Part shown: positions 38,890-49,892 of the stretch, in pieces
Position numbering within the stretch: position 1 is the first letter of the stretch
Layout of the letters: every line of letters starts with the position of its first letter
Origin: Mesostigma viride
Lineage: Eukaryota; Streptophyta; Mesostigmatophyceae; Mesostigmatales; Mesostigmataceae
Direction: 5' to 3'
DNA length: 64,000 nucleotides
NCBI GenBank assembly: GCA_009746045.1
Contig: RPFO01000115.1
Coordinates: 1,266,734-1,330,733, forward strand
The notes under the pieces: model-generated
Told to the model about the DNA's origin: nothing
The model's input: the letters and a program-made list of their open reading frames with translations, nothing else
The model's database searches: none
Made by a program: the position numbers and the translations under genes

Positions 38890-41800
38890 CACTCTGGGCT
38901 CCAACTTGGGTAAAAAGTGGGGAAAAAGAGGGTAAACAAGGGGAAAAAGAGGGTAAACATGGGGAAATATTACCCTTGAAGGTAAAATATTACCCTGGTT
39001 TTTCCCCTCTTTTTACCCTGGGTAAAAAAAGGGGAATCTTTTTTTACCCGCTTTTTGCCACGTTTTCCCCATTTTTACCCCCTTTTTACCCAAAAAAAAG
39101 GGGTAAAATGCCGGGAATAATCGGGTAAAAATTATTACCCCCTAATTCCCCTATTTTTACCCATACTTTCCCTAGTGTATTCGAGGTTTCCAGATGGGGT
39201 AATGTTGGGGTAAATGTGGGGTAAATGTGGGGTAAATATGGTGTGGGGCTTTAGCCTAGCTTTACTCTAGTTTTACCAAATTTGCTCACATGAATATTCA
39301 TTTTTGAAATTGATTTGCAATTATAATATCCATTTTAACATTAAACAAGAAACACATTCATGAGTGAACAACCAACCATGTTGGTTGTTTCACATATATG
39401 GCCAAGCATGGACGCACAACCCTTCAACGTTTTGACTATGTATGCCATAAAGCGCGAACTCTAGTATGAACTACTGTATTAGGCAACAAATGCCCCGAAA
39501 GTCGATTTGCCGTCTTCAAGCACTTGGTCTGGACGTATGCATCAATCTCTAGAAAGGCGTCAAACGCCACTAGTCGCTGCCCTTGATGAGCATGTGGCCC
39601 AATACCAACCTTGGAGATCAATGTTAATTCTGCAAGCACACAAAGGTTCATGCCGCATGCACAAAAAACATCCGATATCGAAACAAAGTTAATTAACATC
39701 CATACATCCAAGTCATTCATATGGGCACGTCTCCATCTAAGCATTCATACATTACAAAAAGTCAAATTGCTAAAGATGATTGGAACCACCGACCAATATC
39801 TATCATGCACCCCCCTACTTTGTTTTCGGTGTAAATAACTTATTCCAAGGTGACAAGGTAGCCATATTATATAAAGCACGAGGGAAACTAGCGTCCCATG
39901 GACCTATGGAATGGGAGAGAGTATGCACACATGGACGTGAGCACACAAATGGTTGAGCAACCAATACAAGGCACACCGCACACCATGCACCGCCTAATTG
40001 GTTTTCATCGTACATAACTTATTCCAAGGTGACAAGGTAGCCATATATTATAAAGCACGAGGGAAACTAGCATCCCATGGACCTAGGGAATGGGAGAGAG
40101 CATGCACACATGGACGTGCAGGGCACACACATAGTTGAGCAACCAATAAGGCACACCGCATACCATGCACCGCCTAATGGGCTTTAATTTCAGCGCACAT
40201 AACTCACATTCCAAGGTAACAAGCTAGCCATATATTACAAAGCACGAGGGAAACTAGTGTCCCATGAACCTAGGGAATGGGAGAGAGCATGCACACATGG
40301 ACGTGGGCACACACATTGTTACTTGAGCAACCAATGTAAGGCACACCGTCTACCATGCTCTCCTCGTTAATGCGATCCTCGATAAAGGAGGGAAGCATGT
40401 GCAGAGCTCCATAAACTAGAAGGGAAAATGGAGAAGAATGGAAAAATTAAAAGCCGCCTTCCGGTCCTTTATAAACTGATCATCAAAAGTTACAAAACCA
40501 AATCAAAATCAACATCCAGAGCTTATATCCCCGGCCGTTTGCCTAGCCGCGCTTGATGCTCATGATACCACGCCGCGTCTGGGCCATCCCCCGCAGGCAG
40601 CATACCTGCTTTCAAAACAGCCCATGCAGAAGCAACAAACACAAGAAAGGGGATGAGTTGGCCCAAGTCAGATGGGTGGCAGGTGACTGGGGTAGTTGCA
40701 GCCATGTCCCAATGGTGGAGCACATGCCGAAGCGGTACCTGCCCCAGCCAAAATCTGCCAACAAATCAGTTGATGGACATTTCATGACACTCCAAGTCGA
40801 AATACGACAGATCTGGCGGTTAGAATAACAAAGACACACCTGCACGACAGGGAATGACGCACCGGAGAGGCTCGCTAAGCCTACGCTGACTCCATTCCCG
40901 TGGCTCACCGAAACACAACGGAAAAATACTGCGTGGGTGCAGGGAAAAGAATGGAAAGGCATTCGAAAGCATTCCCCATCGAAATACAGCAACCAAGAGC
41001 GGGAGGCATACCTCCCATCCGGGAAGAGACGCAACGAATGTGATGGCCGAGCAAAACGGGCCTCCTTTCCCGCTGCTGACGGAAACACAACGCAAAGAGA
41101 CGGCCTCGAAGCATATTAATGCATGAAACGACGTTCCAAAGCGGCGAAACCGAAATAAAAGGAAACCGAGCGCAAAAGACGGTGGCATATGTGCATATGG
41201 CGGGACATGATCCATGGAACCGCCCGGGAAGCAAACGGCCCCTCCCTATCCCCTCTCCCCTCCTCGCGTGAACACAATGGAAATGGACCGCCTGGAAGCA
41301 AAAATATGCATTCATCACCGTTCAAAAGCCCAGCAAACAAAAAACGCAGCTTTACCAGGCGTCAGACCGGTGCCACATCCTACCCTGACAGTTCGTCTTC
41401 CTAGCAACCCTCTCCAAGAGCTTACGGCACCAACAGTCCAGCAGTTCCAAAGACCCGTCACTAAATAACTGAGCGTTTGTCCTTTCAAACCCCGTTTCCA
41501 ACCCTCCAACACTGAAAACGTAGCTGCACATCAGGGACGACCAACTAAACAGGTCGCTGCGACAGCCATAACGTCATCCCGCGGCCATCAAAATTTGAAA
41601 TTTCGTGATTGGGCCGCGACGCAGAACGCAGCAAATTGGTGGGCCGACCGTTTATGGGGTTCCGTTAGCCCGTCGCCCGTCGCCGCTGAAATTCCTTCCG
41701 TCCGTTGCTGAACTCGCCGTCCCCCGTCGGTGCTGAAATTCTTTCCGTCCCTTTATCCTAGTAGCAACGTGCAACAAGTTTCAGGTCAAGCCTCGATGTC

Positions 41801-42167
41801 ATTTGATGGGAGGGCCAGGGTGGGCTGCACCTGCACCCGGCCCACTCGGGGAAAAAGAGGGTAAATATGGGTAAATTGTTCTTTTCCCCTAGTTTACCTG
41901 GTGGGTAAAGTTTTACCCCGAAATTACCTGGTGGGTAAAACGGAAATTACCTGTTTTTTACCAGGTGGTAAAACTTTACCCCCTTTTTGCCCAACACTAT
42001 GGCATACCGAGTTCAAACTGGGTAAAAACGGGGTAATTTTTTCATCTGTTTTTACCCACAAATTCCCTTTACCCTGTTTTTACCTTTGGGTAAAAAATTT
42101 TTACCCGGCATTTACCCTAGATTTACCCACAATTCCCCACTTTTTACCCAAGTTGGAGCCCAGAGTG
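38890..42167. mobile_element. CACTA-like DNA transposon, non-autonomous, 3,278 bp
   Basis: The two ends are perfect inverted repeats for 35 nt, starting CACTCTGGGCTCCAACTTGG, with ATA directly outside each end (38887-38889, 42168-42170) as a 3-bp target duplication. Inside each end lie about 300 bp of short GGGTAAA / TTTACCC and GGGGAAA arrays (38911-39250, 41849-42150). CACT termini, 3-bp duplication and subterminal arrays are hallmarks of CACTA/EnSpm. The interior has no transposase-like frame; it holds a 182-bp tandem repeat and a degenerate repeat at 40800-41400. It therefore depends on a transposase elsewhere. Confidence 0.85.
39836..40375. repeat. About 182-bp tandem repeat, 3 copies, inside the CACTA element
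   Basis: AACTTATTCCAAGGTGACAA starts copies at about 39836 and 40017, with a diverged third at 40201. Each includes CACGAGGGAAACTAG and GAGCAACCAAT. Noncoding. Confidence 0.8.
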
Positions 42168-42225
42168 ATAACGCAATTTTTTGCGTTGTGAGGTTATAAC
42201 GCAAAAAATTGCGTTGTTAACATGG
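42168..42225. repeat. Palindromic ATAACGCA/TGCGTTAT motifs upstream of the acidic-protein gene
   Basis: Two imperfect palindromes (ATAACGCAATTTTTTGCGTT, then ATAACGCAAAAAATTGCGTT) lie about 230 bp before the ATG. A closer palindrome, TTATAACGCAA-AACA-TTGCGTTATAA, lies at 43890-43915 downstream. They may be small element ends or protein-binding palindromes. Confidence 0.55.
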
Positions 42226-42452
42226 AGTTCAAACAACTATTTCCCAATAGTTTAGAGGCCAAACAACTGCAGTCAGGCTTAGTTTATAACCCTAGGATCT
42301 CATAAAAAAATCCCCGTACCCCGCAAGTACCCAACGGTTGCCACGTGGCATCATGCAATGCCAGCTGTAAATCAGGACTTTTTAGGGAAGACGAAGGTGA
42401 TGGCCGAACGAAATCGCGCGTACCCACTGCAGTCCTGCTGTAGTCTAGCGAC

Positions 42453-43384
42453 ATGGCGCAGCTGTTTGACCCCAGGAAACGCGATCGTAACCTAATAGGA
42501 AGACATGTTAGCGTCCCAGCAACATACTGGGGTGAGAAATGGGCGAGGAAACAGTACAAGGGTGGCTGGAATGAGGCCAAAGTGCAGGGAAACGTGAAAT
42601 CTTTCATGAAAGCATCGCCGAAGGTCGGTGATCTGGACCTGTGGAGGTGCTACTTCCCTCGAGATAGGTCGCACGAGCTGTTTAACGAATGGCAGGTGCT
42701 GAAATGGCTCGATTCCGAGCCAGACGAGATGGATGATATTGTCCTCCGGGTCGAGCAGCTGGACGAGGAGCTGGGCTACGCCCTGCCCGAGGATGCTGCC
42801 CAGAAGGCCACTGTCGGCTTAGATTCGGATAATGGCGAGGAGGAGGAGGGGGACGAGGGAGACGACGATGAGGAGGAGGAGGAGGAGGAGGAGGAGGAGG
42901 AGGAGGAGGAGGACGAGGACGAGGACGAGGACGAGGAGGAGGAGGAGGAGGAGGAGGAGGAGGAGCCGGCGCCGGTTCAGAAAAGAAAGCGAGGGCGGCC
43001 TGCGGGGTCCAAGAGCAAGACCTCGACCAAGCGAGCTGCAAGGGAGGCTGCCAAGGCCGGCAATGTCACGAGCGATGAGGAGGAAGAGGAGGCGGATGAG
43101 GATGATTTTGTGGATCCGGAGCTGCAGGCCAAGTCGGTGGAGGACGCCATCATTGAGGCCGAGCTGGCAGACCTGGCGGGGTGGGTGGTAAAGGACGCCG
43201 AGGGCTGGAAGGAGGCCGACTGGCAGCAGGAGGGCATCCGCCTGGTGGAGCATGCAGTGAGGCGGGCGAGTACACGGAGAAGACGCCAAGGACGCCAAAG
43301 AGGCCAAAGAAGAAGCGGGCCAGCGGTGGCACGGCTACCCCGTCCTCGGGGGGGTCTGGCCGCAGTGCCCGCTCTTCTCGTTAA
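42453..43384 (+). CDS. Acidic, probably nuclear protein with AT-hook-like motif
   Basis: Not assigned to a named family. Starts ATG 42453. Residues 1-90 form a compact region (RNLIGRHVSVPATYWGEKWA, then GDLDLWRCYFPRD) with a Tudor/SH3-like feel (inference). A run of more than 40 Glu/Asp residues comes next, near 128-172. KRKRGRPAGSK follows, an AT-hook-type DNA-binding motif, then a second acidic patch. As read, the first frame runs on to 43541 with an Arg-rich end. A one-base change near 43255-43270 would instead give a Lys/Pro-rich tail (YTEKTPRTPKRPKKKRASGG) ending TAA at 43382-43384, which fits the composition better. The coordinates use that reading. No intron seen. Histone chaperone or chromatin factor is possible. 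Confidence 0.6.
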
Positions 43385-43541
43385 GCGTGGCATGTGGCCA
43401 GCTTGTATTATTGGCTGCAGGTGGTTGCCCTGTCTTATTTTGACATATCTGGGCTTAGTTTGTGCATCTCCATGGGTTTATGCCCCCCAAGGGGCCCACG
43501 GTGCCTTTTGTGTGCACCCACTTGTCTACCCAGTGTTATAG

Positions 43542-44672
43542 TGTTAAGTAATTTCATGGGTGTGGGGAAAATAGGAGGGCTGCTTATTTCAAGCCCATAA
43601 GTGCAGCCACGAGGGTCTACATATATTGCTTTTACTCCAAAAAATTCAGTGCCTGCAATACTTGACCCATGTGGCATACCGGCCCCTTGTAGTGTGAGGG
43701 GGTCATAGTTTACGAGACCCATGTGTCTTCAACTTTGAATTTCACATAGCCAGGCTGGGAATTAGTACATGCCACTGAAGACCATATACTACATTTTTTT
43801 ATATATCTCAGAGAATTCATAACTGGCCTCAGATAGCCCATATCATATGCATGCTTGCTTCATTAGATGTGTTTAATTGAAATAAAGTGTTATAACGCAA
43901 AACATTGCGTTATAAATGTCCTAACGATATTCCTATTGGTTAATAAAAAATACCCATTTACCCGGAAAAAATCGCGTGAGCAATCATTGTATGAACGTAT
44001 GTACTTTCACTATGTACATACCTTGCGTAAGCACTAAGCAGTCATTGTATGTACATAATTATGATCAGAATAATTATGTACACTTGTCCACAGCTGACAG
44101 CGTCCAGTGACACAAGCTAGTGAGCTACACCTTGTCAAGCTGCGATCGACGCCCAAAATTCGGCGTGGCAACTTAAAGCGGTAACTTAGCGGTGACAACT
44201 CGCGGTTACAAAGACCAGCTGAGTCCAGGACTGCAGATCTATGCCCGCTCACGAAACGTGGCTGAAAACGTGGCGTGCGAGGCTTTACCACGTGGATTAT
44301 CCTGGTAAATCTCCACTGCGTCTCCATGCTGCCACGATCACAGCTGGTTATTTTGTACCGCAGTGGCATGAAGTTAACTGCGTAGATTTGGCCGGAAATA
44401 CTACTAATAATACAATTAATAATAGTAGTTATGGACTAATTGTTCTGGGTATGTTACCACGGCCTCTTCTTACCACTGCACAAGGCGCACCCAAGCGGTC
44501 GCGAGCTGGCGACCAGTTCCCGTCAGTTGTGGGTGCATATATCGTGAGAGACAGCAGCGAAATGCTTTGACCAACGCTGCCGGCTTGGCCACGAAAAGAC
44601 AAGTTCAATCTAGCGTAGACGGACGCAAGTCGTCCTTTGTCCCCTTTCGGAGGCCGGTTCATTTCTTGCAGA
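43542..44672. other. Gene-free spacer with a degenerate inverted-repeat element
   Basis: No gene recognised. The palindrome at 43890-43915 and a third, degenerate copy of the MITE-like element (GCGATCGACGCCCAAAATTC, GCAACTTAAAGCGGTAAC) at about 44126-44205 are present. Confidence 0.5.
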
Positions 44673-46647
44673 ATGGCGGTAAGAGCCCAGATTATCGGAA
44701 AAGCTTCTGACATGTCTGGACACATGGCAACACAAAACAGCGCAAGATGTACACCACCGGCTTCAGTGAACACGAAAACTATTATAAGGCCAGCGCATGG
44801 TTGCGAGAGCTTGCGCATTGCCGAAGTCGTGAACAGAGCCTACCGGCCATGCCGGTTTGATGGAGCTATTGGTTGGACCCATGAATCTCACATTGTCGAC
44901 GGCCTCCGTACGAGGTATAAACTAAAAACAGCTTGGTGCTTGATTTATTATCGGGCTGCATTGCGACTATTGCACGATTCTCGCAGCGCATATTGCCCGA
45001 ACATGACAAGCTTTGTCGCGAAAATCAGCATCGTATTCCATGTTCCTTATTTATTGCGGAATCGTGTTTTCTTGTCACCGCCCCCCTCCGTTCATAACTT
45101 GCAGCGAAATGGGTGTCCAGAGGATCTTCACTGACGCGCTGGGGACACTGTTGGTGGCCGCCCGCGTTGTAGACGACAGCAGTGGTGGCGTTGACGACAT
45201 TGTCGGCTGTGTGAAAGTGGTACGGATGACAGGGATAAGGGTGCTCGTACTTGTGATGGCTGTGGTGAGACATTGATATATGCGTTGGCGCGCTTTCTGT
45301 ATCTATGAGGCAACGGTTTACATGGTGGTTGGCACAACCATTTCGCGTCCAGTAGCAACATCTTGCCATACTAGGGTACTAGGTGGCATCAGTAGGTGGC
45401 AGCCGTAGACGACAATACTAGTGTACTAGGTGGCATCAGTGGGTGGCAGCCGTAGACGACAATACTAGTGTACTAGGTGGCATTACCAACGCATGGAGCA
45501 AAAAGCGCGTGACGCAAAGCGGGTCACCCAAGTTTTCGTTCCCCTCCCTATCCCTCGCTAACCCTCCCTAGCACCCCCGGCTCCTTTGCACCTCCCTATC
45601 CCTCCTTTGCACCCCCAGCTCCCACACGCCCAGCTGCCATGCCCTCCACAATGAAGCCCTCGGCGCCCCCCGCACGCTCATGCGTTGTGTACGGATGGGG
45701 CCATGCTCTAAGGCAGTTGCCACCACCCGTCCCCATCAGGCTGCAAGGGTGCATGTTCAGTCAATGGTCAACCAAATAGGTTGGGGGCAGGTGTTATAAT
45801 CAAGATAAAAGGGTGTTTATAACCAAGATAACGGGTGTTTAGTCCTCATGATTGCTGTCCTGATTGCTTCTCGTGATTGTTATTGTAGCAGCCCTCTTCA
45901 GCTGGCTGCCTTGTGTGCATGCACCTTCAACACTACTTCAATTTTCCCCGTTCATCGCTGTATGCCATCCCCCATTCCAACCACCATGACAGGGCGTCGT
46001 GCCGGCGGGCGACAACGACCATCACCAGCATGCAGATGCCAGCATTTCCGGTGCAGGAGTTGAGATCGGGATGTTGGCGGTGTTGCCTGGCCTACAGGTG
46101 GGCGCGGTGCACACCGCCCTCACGGCCGAATCGGATGTTGTGAAAGTGGCCTTGTTACTAGCGTAAGGAAATGCAGTATGGGGATGGACGGGGGTCATGT
46201 ATGGCCGGCTAGGGCGCATGGGCCTCCCAGTTCCTACCACCCGCAGCTAGCGATCCACGCTCGCTGCTGCAGTGGAAGAATGTACGCCACAGACCGGAAC
46301 AAAAGCATGGAACCTTTTTCTTGGCAGAGCCTATACGCGCCATGAGCCATATGTTGTTGTTGCAGTATACAATTTATTTCCCGGTCCCCAAGCCATCCCC
46401 GCAGATGGATGCCAGGATGTGCTCGTGGGCAACACTGGGGCGCATGGGTCGTTCGGTGTGGTGTCACTCATGCCACATTTTTTCCTTCTGCGGCGGTGTG
46501 TGGGCCTCGCCTCGTTGTCCACAGGCCTCTGGCGTGGGTTCTGCACTGCTTGCTTCCGCTGAAGACTTTATCCGGCAGCACGCGCCGAGACAGCAGGCCT
46601 TTATCCGAGCACTAGCCTGCCGGTCTGACTTGCTCGGTGAGAAGTAA
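44673..46647 (+). CDS. GNAT-family N-acetyltransferase, 4 exons
   Basis: Transfers acetyl from acetyl-CoA to an amine; substrate unknown. Exons: 44673-44914, 45105-45219, 45993-46097, 46525-46647 (585 nt, 194 aa), phase-consistent. Exon 1 gives the N-terminal pattern TIIRPA...LRIAEVVNRAYR and GWTHESHIVDGLRT. Exon 2 gives strands with TLLVAARVVDD and DDIVGCVKV. Exon 3 ends with EIGMLAVLPGLQ, and exon 4 opens ASGVGSALLASAEDFIR. The junction forms the acetyl-CoA-binding Q-x-x-G-x-G signature (QASGVG). The usual motif-B tail (Y-x-x-x-G-F) is missing. Exon 4 has a possible donor (gtgaga at 46637), so further exons may exist. A splice-like ttgcag just before the ATG also leaves the start open. Confidence 0.72.
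45370..45485 (+). repeat. 47-bp tandem repeat, about 2.5 copies, in GNAT intron 2
   Basis: TACTAGGTGGCATCAG and GGCAGCCGTAGACGACAAT recur every 47 bp starting at 45381, 45428 and 45475. It lies 150 bp after the exon-2 donor. Confidence 0.85.
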
Positions 46648-46888
46648 ACACGTGTCACAGAAATATGAGCGTGTGTTGAGATGTAACTATGGTCAAGTCC
46701 CATAAACTCAGTGAGGCGTAGAGCGTGTCATGAACTCAGTGAGGCACAGAGTGTGTCTTCCTTGTGAAGGAGCTATACAATGTTTGTGGCAAGTTTACCG
46801 CCTGTCGCATAGACAGGTTTGCCTTGTGTGACATGCATTACGTGTGCTCAAGGTTTGTCCTGGCCGGTCCATGGCCAATGCAATGCAC

Positions 46889-46992
46889 GGCATGCACATG
46901 CACATGCACATGCACATGCACATGCACATGCACATGCACATGCACATGCACATGCACATGCACATGCACATGCACATGCACATGCACATGCA
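46889..46992. repeat. (CACATG)n hexanucleotide repeat, about 17 units
   Basis: Perfect CACATG/CATGCA repetition downstream of the GNAT stop. It alternates purine and pyrimidine throughout, so it can adopt Z-DNA. Confidence 0.95.
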
Positions 46993-48049
46993 CTCACCCA
47001 TACCGCGCCAACACCCACGCCAACACCAATGTCAGGTTCAATGCCAATGCCAATGCCAATGCCAATTGTTTTTAATATTATCTTTTGCCGGCATGAGGTT
47101 GAACCTTCTGCAAGTAGAAGTTGCAGACTTCCAGCACAGCACTCAACTTTATGCTCTCGCGTAGGTATTCGAGCTAAATTTTTGTTTCATCTTCTAAATC
47201 TGGCCAAAGCAGCTGTCTACTTGCACATGTAGCCATTCATTAATCAGGCTTACAGTGCAGGAGGCTGAGAGCTGTGGGGATCGGGAATTGTCTATCAAGT
47301 GAGACATCATGTACCTTGATCTCCAGTGTCCACATCATCCGTGCGTTGACTTTCAAGCAAGCCCATTTCGTGTTTATCTGATGCGACCAAGCCATATTTC
47401 ATGTCGGGCTGGTCTTACCAAGCTTGTTTCAAGTTGGTGTTGCGATGTCTGCATGTGCTTGTCCTTCGTGGATGCCGCTGATATGATGCTGCAGCCTGGT
47501 ATCAACGCAGGGGCTATCAATTTACAGGCCAACGAACGGATGCCAAGTCGCTTATCGAAAGTGGTCCTGATAATGAAAGACTGCTTGTAAATACGGATTT
47601 TGTTTTCCTGGCAAAGACATTGACATAACACCAACCACTTCCCAAGACCTTCTGCCTCCAGAGCAAAACTCACTGGAACTCTGAATTCGAGTTCGCTAGG
47701 ATTATCCCGGATATGGGATGTTTACGACCACCAAAATTTTGCTTTACTGCTGGCCATAAGTAACGAGGAAAGAGGTGCACTAAAGGCAACGAAGGATTTG
47801 AGGATCCTGTCTTGAAGAGTTGTCAAACTATTGACAAACAAGCCATGACATTCAATGACAGAGAATAGTTCCATTTGCTTGTTCACATGGTTGACGGGTT
47901 CTCCAGACGGCTACAAGCGCCACTGCTCTTGCACATGCAGGTCCTTTTCATATTCCTCACGAGGTGTGTCCTTGCCTTACAAGCAATTTGCATGCCTAGA
48001 GCTCTATAAGATTGAAACTCACCACATAAGGGTAACATTAATACATGAA
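46993..48049. other. Gene-free stretch
   Basis: No supported gene in either strand. Short open frames near 47309-47673 have no recognisable similarity. It could hide further GNAT exons, but no motif-B-like sequence was found. Confidence 0.35.
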
Positions 48050-48230
48050 TACATTAATTAATAAATTAATTAATTATATAACTAATCAAACTCGTGCTCC
48101 TGTTGGGGAGTCACGGATCACCGCAGTGCTTTTAATCCCTGTATGTGCACAACAGGAAGAAGGGGCCGGCAGAGACCCCCATTCTCCTTCATGCCAGAGG
48201 CATGCATGCCACAGGATAACATAGGATATT
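48050..48230 (-). repeat. Retroposon 3' end with hairpin and (TTAA) tail, copy c
   Basis: Minus-strand copy of the 3' end at 38.0 and 52.1 kb: tail at 48050-48077, hairpin CTCGTGCTCC-TGTTGGGGAG, then the inner block with TGCCAGAGGCATGCATGCCA. Confidence 0.75.
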
Positions 48231-48704
48231 ATTTAATTTTTCGATTTCCAACCCTTGTATCTTTTCTTCATATTAATTTTTGGTTAATTTATTAACTATC
48301 AACCTTTTTCTTGTTAATTAATCATTAATTAACAAATTAACCATAATCCTTAATTTTTTACTGACTTTACTGACTAGGTTGTCCCCAGTTTACAAACTAA
48401 CAAAATTAACAAATTAACGCCGGCGGACTACCTGCGGACAGCTCGACGCGGAGTCGCCGGGCTACAAGTTCCGTACTTTACCAAACTCAGCCTTAGAGGC
48501 CGGCGCACCAATTTTTACTTCTTTCCGTCACATGGCTTGCGCTGGGTTCATCGACGAGCATCGACGCTCATCGACGGTGCAATCTGACGGCGGAGAATAA
48601 GTTCGCCACAGCATAGCGCGACGCAAGGGCTAAGATCCGACAACGTGACATGCAAAGCTTTATACCGCATCGCTAACCGGAAATTCCGTCCAACACCGTC
48701 GTAC

Positions 48705-49265
48705 AGTACTGCCAGTCGACCGCACCTCTGCCTCTTAACCGTCGAATGCGCAATCGATCTGAGAAAGTAGAAACGTCCCCGCGACACTTCCGCGATTTCA
48801 GTACTTTCCGTCACCCTTGACAGTTTTCGTACAATACTACAAATTTACGCCAATAGAAACTCGCCTCCATACATATATCTCGATAGAGGCGTGCGTCTTA
48901 TTTAATTTCAAGGTAACTTACCTCTTAATTAATCTCGCCCCCCCGTTGTAACACCGTCCCCCGTTGTAACACCGTCCCCCGTTGTAACACTGTCCCCCCC
49001 CCCATAAATGCGTCCCCCCGCCGTTGTAACACCGTCCCCCCCCACGTACAGTACTTTCAACCGCAGCTCTGCCTTTTAACCGTCGAATGCGCAATCGATC
49101 TAGAAAGTATCCGCGATTTCAGTACATGCCGTCACCCTTGACAGTTGTCGTACAATAGTACAAATTAACGCCAATAGAAACTTGCCTCCAAACATATATC
49201 TAGCTCGATAGAGGTATGCGTCTTATTTAATTTCAAGGTACCTCTTAATTAATCTCGGCCCCCGC
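48705..49265. repeat. About 230-bp direct duplication separated by a C-rich minisatellite
   Basis: 48705-48940 and 49047-49265 align closely (ACCGTCGAATGCGCAATCGA, GCGTCTTATTTAATTTCAAG). Between them CCCCCGTTGTAACACCGT is repeated about five times. No coding sequence. Confidence 0.8.
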
Positions 49266-49892
49266 CTTCCGCTAATTTGCTAATTTGCTAAATTTGCTAA
49301 AAAAGAGCCAATTTTACCCCGACTAATCAACTAATTATTAATTCTTATTTTAAACCATCTCAGTGTCTCCCTCCATGCAGGTCTCCCTACAGATAGCCAC
49401 GTGGCTCCCGCAGTATTCGCGTCTTTCCTCTCATGCCGACAACTACCCTAATCCTTCCACGACACTACACAGTTCTAGAGGACAGCTCAGATGAGGATTA
49501 TATCCCCCTCTAGTGACTAAATGGTTAAAATTAAAATAAATTAAATTATAACGTGCATGCCTCGTTGGGAGATCATGTAGCACATATTCCATGATGGATG
49601 GGTGGAGTGGAGGAAGCCGCGTAATCGAACTAACCTAACGCTAAGCTATCTAGTCTATAAAATCCTAACTACACTACTCATCAAAACGCCTCCTCCTCTT
49701 TGGGGGAGGGGGCTTGCCCACAGGGTCGGGAGTGTGAGCCTTGACAATCTTCTGCCACCGCGTCTTGTCCTGCATGGCAGTCCAAAGACGGGAGAGAGAG
49801 TGGATGCGGTGTTCAAGTTTGCCTAGCTGTGCCAACATACCTAGTCACGTGCCGCAAACGCACGGTACACAACCAGCCATAGCCTTAGCCTA

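Noticed and set aside
38911-39250. Interstitial telomere because of GGGTAAA/TTTACCC arrays
   Set aside because: Units are irregular, mix both strands and are mirrored at the other end of a 3.28-kb inverted-repeat element, so they are transposon subterminal arrays.
40612-41318. Open frames inside the CACTA element as a transposase
   Set aside because: They follow a degenerate repeat (about 170 bp) and show no DDE-type or zinc-finger motif.
42819-43307. Leucine-rich minus-strand frame over the acidic run
   Set aside because: It is the antisense of a GAG/GAC repeat encoding the Glu/Asp tract.
45600-46160. RCC1-like repeat protein (VYGWG..., VGAVHTALT)
   Set aside because: The match came from two unrelated short stretches. 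The GNAT reading explains EIGMLAVLPGLQ, the splice sites and the Q-x-x-G-x-G junction far better.
46764-47232. His/Ala, Cys/Thr or Met/His repeat proteins
   Set aside because: Translations of the (CACATG)n hexamer in different frames.
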